Shown: in pieces, positions 60,725 to 64,000 of the stretch
How the letters are laid out: each line of letters starts with the position of its first letter
How positions within the stretch are numbered: position 1 is the stretch's first letter
Source: Fulvivirga lutea
GTDB lineage: Bacteria; Bacteroidota; Bacteroidia; Cytophagales; Cyclobacteriaceae
Assembly: GCF_017068455.1 (NCBI RefSeq)
Contig: NZ_CP070608.1
Coordinates: forward strand, 1,469,488 to 1,533,487
Direction of reading: 5' to 3'
Length of the DNA stretch: 64,000 nt
Position numbers and translations under genes: made by a program
The notes under the pieces: model-generated
What the model saw: only the letters and a program-made list of their open reading frames with translations
The model's database searches: none
Told to the model about the DNA's origin: nothing

Positions 60725-61330
60725 CTATAAATGAAACATATTAGGAAGCTGAATCTTTAAATGACTACCAACCTGAAAAGCTGAATCAAAATAAATACTT
60801 CCATTCATTTCTTCGACAAACTGCTTCACCAGGGCTAATCCGATGCCAAATCCTTTAGATTTATGAGATAAGCGAAAATAGCAGGTGAAGATATTGGGAA
60901 TATGCTCTTTCGGAACTCCGATGCCATTATCTATAACATCAATAAATAGTTTTTCTTTTTCAATATTTAACTCTATGTCTAAAAACGAATTGGTCTTTCT
61001 TTGATCATAATAAATGATGCCATTTTCGATAATTTGATTCAAAATAAATTGAAAATAATCTGGGTAAGAGTAGAATGTAAAAGCTCCTTTTACACGTTGT
61101 GAAATACTTATTCGAGAAGTATCAAGATATTTTTTAGCTCTTATTACAGCACGGTTGAGGTGGGCACTAACATCTACTTTTACCATATTTATATTAGGTT
61201 CATACCCGGATAAATGCCCTTTTAGATGTCTTATATAGTTTTCTTCAAACGTGCTTACTGGTTCTTCTAATGAATCAATAGGAAATTTTATTTGATGATT
61301 AAGTAGCCCCATATTTTTCGTTTTAGTCAT
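60725..61330 (-). CDS. HATPase-domain protein without a phosphoacceptor domain
   Basis: A 201-residue protein with a HATPase_c (kinase/Hsp90-like) domain: ILNQIIENGIIYYD (N box), DVIDNGIGVPKEHIPNIF (G1/F box) and SKGFGIGLALVKQFVEEM (G2). The first 95 residues have no HisKA signature. Residues about 45-80 are predicted helical and might dimerise. It is transcribed alone, 95 bases from the NarL-type regulator. It may act on another protein's His, as an anti-sigma kinase-like ATPase would, or be a truncated kinase. Confidence 0.78.
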   Translation of the reverse strand: MTKTKNMGLLNHQIKFPIDSLEEPVSTFEENYIRHLKGHLSGYEPNINMVKVDVSAHLNRAVIRAKKYLDTSRISISQRVKGAFTFYSYPDYFQFILNQIIENGIIYYDQRKTNSFLDIELNIEKEKLFIDVIDNGIGVPKEHIPNIFTCYFRLSHKSKGFGIGLALVKQFVEEMNGSIYFDSAFQVGSHLKIQLPNMFHL

Positions 61331-61425
61331 GAGGTAAATATGAGCATACCAAATGAAATAGAAATTAGGGAATTGCTGATTTTGATTGCAGGGAAATCCT
61401 TATAAAAAGGTACGTATTCTACTTA

Positions 61426-62082
61426 TCAGATCTCAATAATCTTATTCTTTATGGCATATTTTACAAGATCAACCGCATTTTTTAAATCTAACTTTGCCAT
61501 TAAATTTCCCTTATGGGTCTCAACAGTCTTTACACTTATAAACAATTCATCAGCAATTTCATGATTTGATTTTCCTAAGGCTAGTTGTTGAAGTACCTCA
61601 AATTCTCGATTAGTAAGTTCGCTGGATTTAGTGGGTTTTGATTTGGGTTTATTCTTTGCATTGTACATGGCATCCATTACAACTTTAGTGACATCCTTTG
61701 AAAAAAATCGTTCACCATCATGTACTGTTTTTACTGCTTCAACAAGTGTTTTTTTGTCAACATTCTTGGGCAAATACCCATCAACACCAGCTTGAATAGC
61801 CAATTGCACTAACTCTTCAGAGACATCACTTGATATTAGAATGATTTTAATTTCTGAGTTCTGCTCTTTAATCCATTTTGATGCCTCTATTCCGGTCATC
61901 CCATGCATAATAATATCCATGAGCACCACATCAGGGTTTTTGTCATTTGCTTCATTAATAGCTTCTTCACCACTTGTAGCCTTACCAATGATTTTGATGA
62001 ATTCCAGATTACTAAGCATAGCATCTATACCTTCTAAGAGAAGCTTGTGATCATCTACTAAAAGCACTTTAATACTCTTCAT
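61426..62082 (-). CDS. NarL/FixJ-family response regulator
   Basis: A 218-residue regulator with a receiver (phosphoacceptor Asp56 in VVLMDIIMHGMTG; Lys in YLPKNVD) and a LuxR-type helix-turn-helix (about 155-215; LTNREFEVLQQLALGKSNHE, KTVETHKGNLMAKLDLKN). The ATG at 62082 overlaps the TGA of the upstream receiver gene by one base (TGATG); a GTG one codon upstream is possible. It is probably the output of the adjacent kinase operon. Confidence 0.91.
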   Translation of the reverse strand: MKSIKVLLVDDHKLLLEGIDAMLSNLEFIKIIGKATSGEEAINEANDKNPDVVLMDIIMHGMTGIEASKWIKEQNSEIKIILISSDVSEELVQLAIQAGVDGYLPKNVDKKTLVEAVKTVHDGERFFSKDVTKVVMDAMYNAKNKPKSKPTKSSELTNREFEVLQQLALGKSNHEIADELFISVKTVETHKGNLMAKLDLKNAVDLVKYAIKNKIIEI

Positions 62083-62447
62083 CACACATTAATTATTTTA
62101 TGAATTTCGTCCAATAAGTCAGTAGAGGAGCAAGGTTTTGTTATATACCCATCCACATTAAGTGATTTTGCGATTTCCATATTTATTGGATCAGTAAGAG
62201 CTGAGAATATAATTACAGGTATATCCTTCGTTGCGTCCGTTTCTTTTACTTTCTGTAAAAGTTCGAGGCCAGTCATCTCAGGCATAAGTAAATCAGTAAT
62301 TACTAAATCCGGTTTCTCCATCATAATTTTTTCTAAACCCTCCAGTCCGTTTCGAGCTGTAGAAATTTGAAAATTTTCCATTTCAAGTATATCTCGAATA
62401 TTTTCGCGCAAGTCATCGATATCGTCAACAATTAATATTCTTTTCAT
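62082..62447 (-). CDS. CheY-like single-domain response regulator
   Basis: A 121-residue receiver with no output domain: phosphoacceptor Asp52 in LVITDLLMPEMTG, acidic pair Asp8-Asp9 and Lys in YITKPCSS. Its start overlaps the kinase stop (ATGA, 62444-62447) and its stop overlaps the start of the NarL-type regulator. It may carry phosphate to a His-phosphotransfer protein, or adjust the kinase. Single receivers between a kinase and a full regulator often serve as a phosphate sink. Confidence 0.9.
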   Translation of the reverse strand: MKRILIVDDIDDLRENIRDILEMENFQISTARNGLEGLEKIMMEKPDLVITDLLMPEMTGLELLQKVKETDATKDIPVIIFSALTDPINMEIAKSLNVDGYITKPCSSTDLLDEIHKIINV

Positions 62448-64000
62448 TCTTTAAGAGGCAATGTCACCTTGAATTTGGTACCCTTTTCTATTTTACTTTC
62501 TAATTCGATGGTGCCTTTTAAAAGATTCACGGCCTTTTTAATTATAGACAATCCTAACCCGGTACCCTGAATTGATGTAGCATTTTTGCTTCTATAAAAC
62601 TCGTTATAAATATTACCTAATTCATTTTCAGGGATACCAATCCCTTTGTCTTCAACTATAATTATAATTAAGTCATTATTTATCGAAACGTCCAATTTGA
62701 CTACATCTCGTTCAGGGCTAAATTTGATTGCATTGTTGAGTAAATTGTTTATTATGTTTCGAATAAGCTTATTATCTAAATATACCTCTTCTTTTGTTGA
62801 TGAGAATTTAAAATCAACAACATGAGAATTTTTACTTTGATTTTGAACTTCAATAATGAGCTTTTCACAATGTTCTTTTAAATTGAATACACTTTTTTCA
62901 ACTTTAATCTTACCTGCCTTATCCTTACCAATTTCCAGAATATCATCCAGGAGATGCGTCATATGATCAGCTTGCTCTATAATGTTTTCCAACTTCACAT
63001 TAACTTTCTCCCAATCTATTTTAAGGTAATAATTCTTGATATAATCAGCTGCAAACTTGATACTTGACAATGGTGTCCTAAATTCATGAGAAGCCATAGA
63101 AACAAATTTGGTTTGCATGAGAACCAATTCTTTTTCCTTCTCAAGTGCCGCTTTCAAATCCCTGGTGCGTTCTTCAACCCGATATTCAAGATGATTTCGA
63201 TATTCAATTAATTCGGTAATGTCCTGTCCAACACAGATTATCCCCACATCTCCAGTTTCGAAATCTATCCTTGTATTACCACTGAAAAGAAAAATAACTA
63301 TTTCACCTGATTTGGTCTTTAGAGATAATTCACAATTACTTGTAATGCCATCCTCGATGATGAACGAAATGAAATCTCTTACTTTTTCTTGTTCATTGAC
63401 CATTACGAACTTCTCAAAGAGGTTCTTTCCTAAAACCTCTTTTTTGGCATAACCTGTAATATTCTGGGCGAAATCATTCCATTCTGTGATTTTACCATCT
63501 TTATCAATACCAAATATGGGGGCGTTTGCAGTCTTGATTAACTGTACAAGTTCTTGAGCAAGCCTGTTTAATTTCTTTTCACTTTCATAAGAGCTGGTTA
63601 CATCCCTAAATGAAATAACTGCTCCAAGTTTTTCTTCATGGATGCTATAAGGAGCACTATTAAAGATCAACCATTTGTGTTTAGAGCCATTTTTTAGCTT
63701 ATAAATAAAATTAAATTGAGTCTTTTCGTTAATGTCCTCTTTAACTGTAAAAAAGTCGGATCTCTGCAAAGGATTGTTTTCACTATCAAATACTGCAAAA
63801 TTATTGAAAATCAATTTTGAAAAAGTTATTTGGTCCAACTCTTCGATTTTCAAAAAGTGTTTGGCACTCTTGTTTGCATTTAAAATTTTTTCTTCTGAGT
63901 CAACTAAGGCTACTCCTTCAGTCATAGATTCCAGTACACTTTCATATTTGGCCTGATTTTCTTCAAGTAGCTTGTAAGCCTGTATTTGTTCAGTGATATC
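62444..64000 (-). CDS. Multi-PAS histidine kinase, 5'-truncated by window edge
   Basis: A sensor kinase whose N-terminus lies beyond base 64000; the frame is open through the whole last 75 bases. In the window: end of a PAS/PAC domain (DITEQIQAYK), then two or three further PAS domains (MTEGVALVDSEEKIL; PIFGIDKDGKITEWND), a coiled linker (HLEYRVEERTRDLKAALEKE, split here), HisKA with SMASHEFRTPLSSIKF, and HATPase with NLLNNAIKFSP (N box), DKGIGIP (G1) and GTGLGLSIIKKA (G2). No transmembrane helix is seen in this part. The 4-base overlap with the CheY-like gene indicates one operon. Confidence 0.92.
   Translation of the reverse strand, partial: DITEQIQAYKLLEENQAKYESVLESMTEGVALVDSEEKILNANKSAKHFLKIEELDQITFSKLIFNNFAVFDSENNPLQRSDFFTVKEDINEKTQFNFIYKLKNGSKHKWLIFNSAPYSIHEEKLGAVISFRDVTSSYESEKKLNRLAQELVQLIKTANAPIFGIDKDGKITEWNDFAQNITGYAKKEVLGKNLFEKFVMVNEQEKVRDFISFIIEDGITSNCELSLKTKSGEIVIFLFSGNTRIDFETGDVGIICVGQDITELIEYRNHLEYRVEERTRDLKAALEKEKELVLMQTKFVSMASHEFRTPLSSIKFAADYIKNYYLKIDWEKVNVKLENIIEQADHMTHLLDDILEIGKDKAGKIKVEKSVFNLKEHCEKLIIEVQNQSKNSHVVDFKFSSTKEEVYLDNKLIRNIINNLLNNAIKFSPERDVVKLDVSINNDLIIIIVEDKGIGIPENELGNIYNEFYRSKNATSIQGTGLGLSIIKKAVNLLKGTIELESKIEKGTKFKVTLPLKE

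Overview
The window is AT-rich chromosomal DNA from a Bacteroidota bacterium, most likely of the Cytophagales (Fulvivirga/Marivirga-like marine gliders). This is inferred from family content: TonB-dependent receptors with carboxypeptidase-regulatory-like N-termini, PorP/SprF proteins beside exported proteins that carry the gliding-motility-associated (type B, CHU_C) type IX secretion C-terminal domain, PKD/HYR/FG-GAP adhesin repeats, many LytTR response regulators paired with HisKA-less (PF06580) sensor kinases, and start sites mostly without Shine-Dalgarno sequences. I saw no rRNA, tRNA or CRISPR array.

Layout. 0-6.4 kb: end of a TonB receptor, a membrane protein with a lone HisKA-like domain, a membrane class III nucleotide cyclase and a LytTR two-component pair. 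6.5-19.9 kb: a serine hydrolase, then a long minus-strand heavy-metal (probably copper) efflux locus. In transcription order it reads HMA-AraC regulator, small HMA-like protein, Cys/His-rich exported protein, CusA-type RND pump, TolC-type outer-membrane protein, ArsP-like permease, CusB-type adaptor fused to DUF3347 and DUF2911, free DUF3347 lipoprotein, TlpA-like thioredoxin, and an Asp-box propeller with a CDCC motif. 20-25 kb: a second cyclase, an Mrr-like endonuclease, and a HipBA toxin-antitoxin pair with a large upstream palindrome. 25-33 kb: a TonB receptor, small TPR-like protein and LytTR pair in one operon, then a TPR histidine kinase with its own LytTR regulator.

33-37.7 kb: a 1155-residue T9SS cargo (FG-GAP plus HYR repeats, type B sorting domain) with its PorP/SprF partner. 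37.7-42 kb: an AraC regulator and two downstream transcription units, each preceded by the same 27-bp element (23/27 identical). 42-46.5 kb: a decayed HMA-AraC regulator pseudogene, a CopA/CopB-type P1B ATPase and a PAS histidine kinase. 46.5-53.6 kb: a cluster of small redox, isomerase and detoxification-type enzymes divergent from a Crp-family regulator, including two CHMI-like paralogues, a truncated pirin and a DJ-1/PfpI-like lipoprotein lacking its catalytic cysteine. 53.7-60.5 kb: a second T9SS locus in which a 1750-residue PKD protein has no sorting domain, while a separate 142-residue exported protein consists almost entirely of that domain. 60.7-64 kb: a HATPase-only protein and an operon of a PAS histidine kinase (running off the window), a CheY-like receiver and a NarL-type regulator.

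The most unusual features are the split, order-inverted T9SS adhesin and sorting domain at 53.8-59.5 kb, the multi-domain metal-efflux locus with a relict copy of its regulator upstream of the P1B ATPase, and the paired AraC-type upstream elements.
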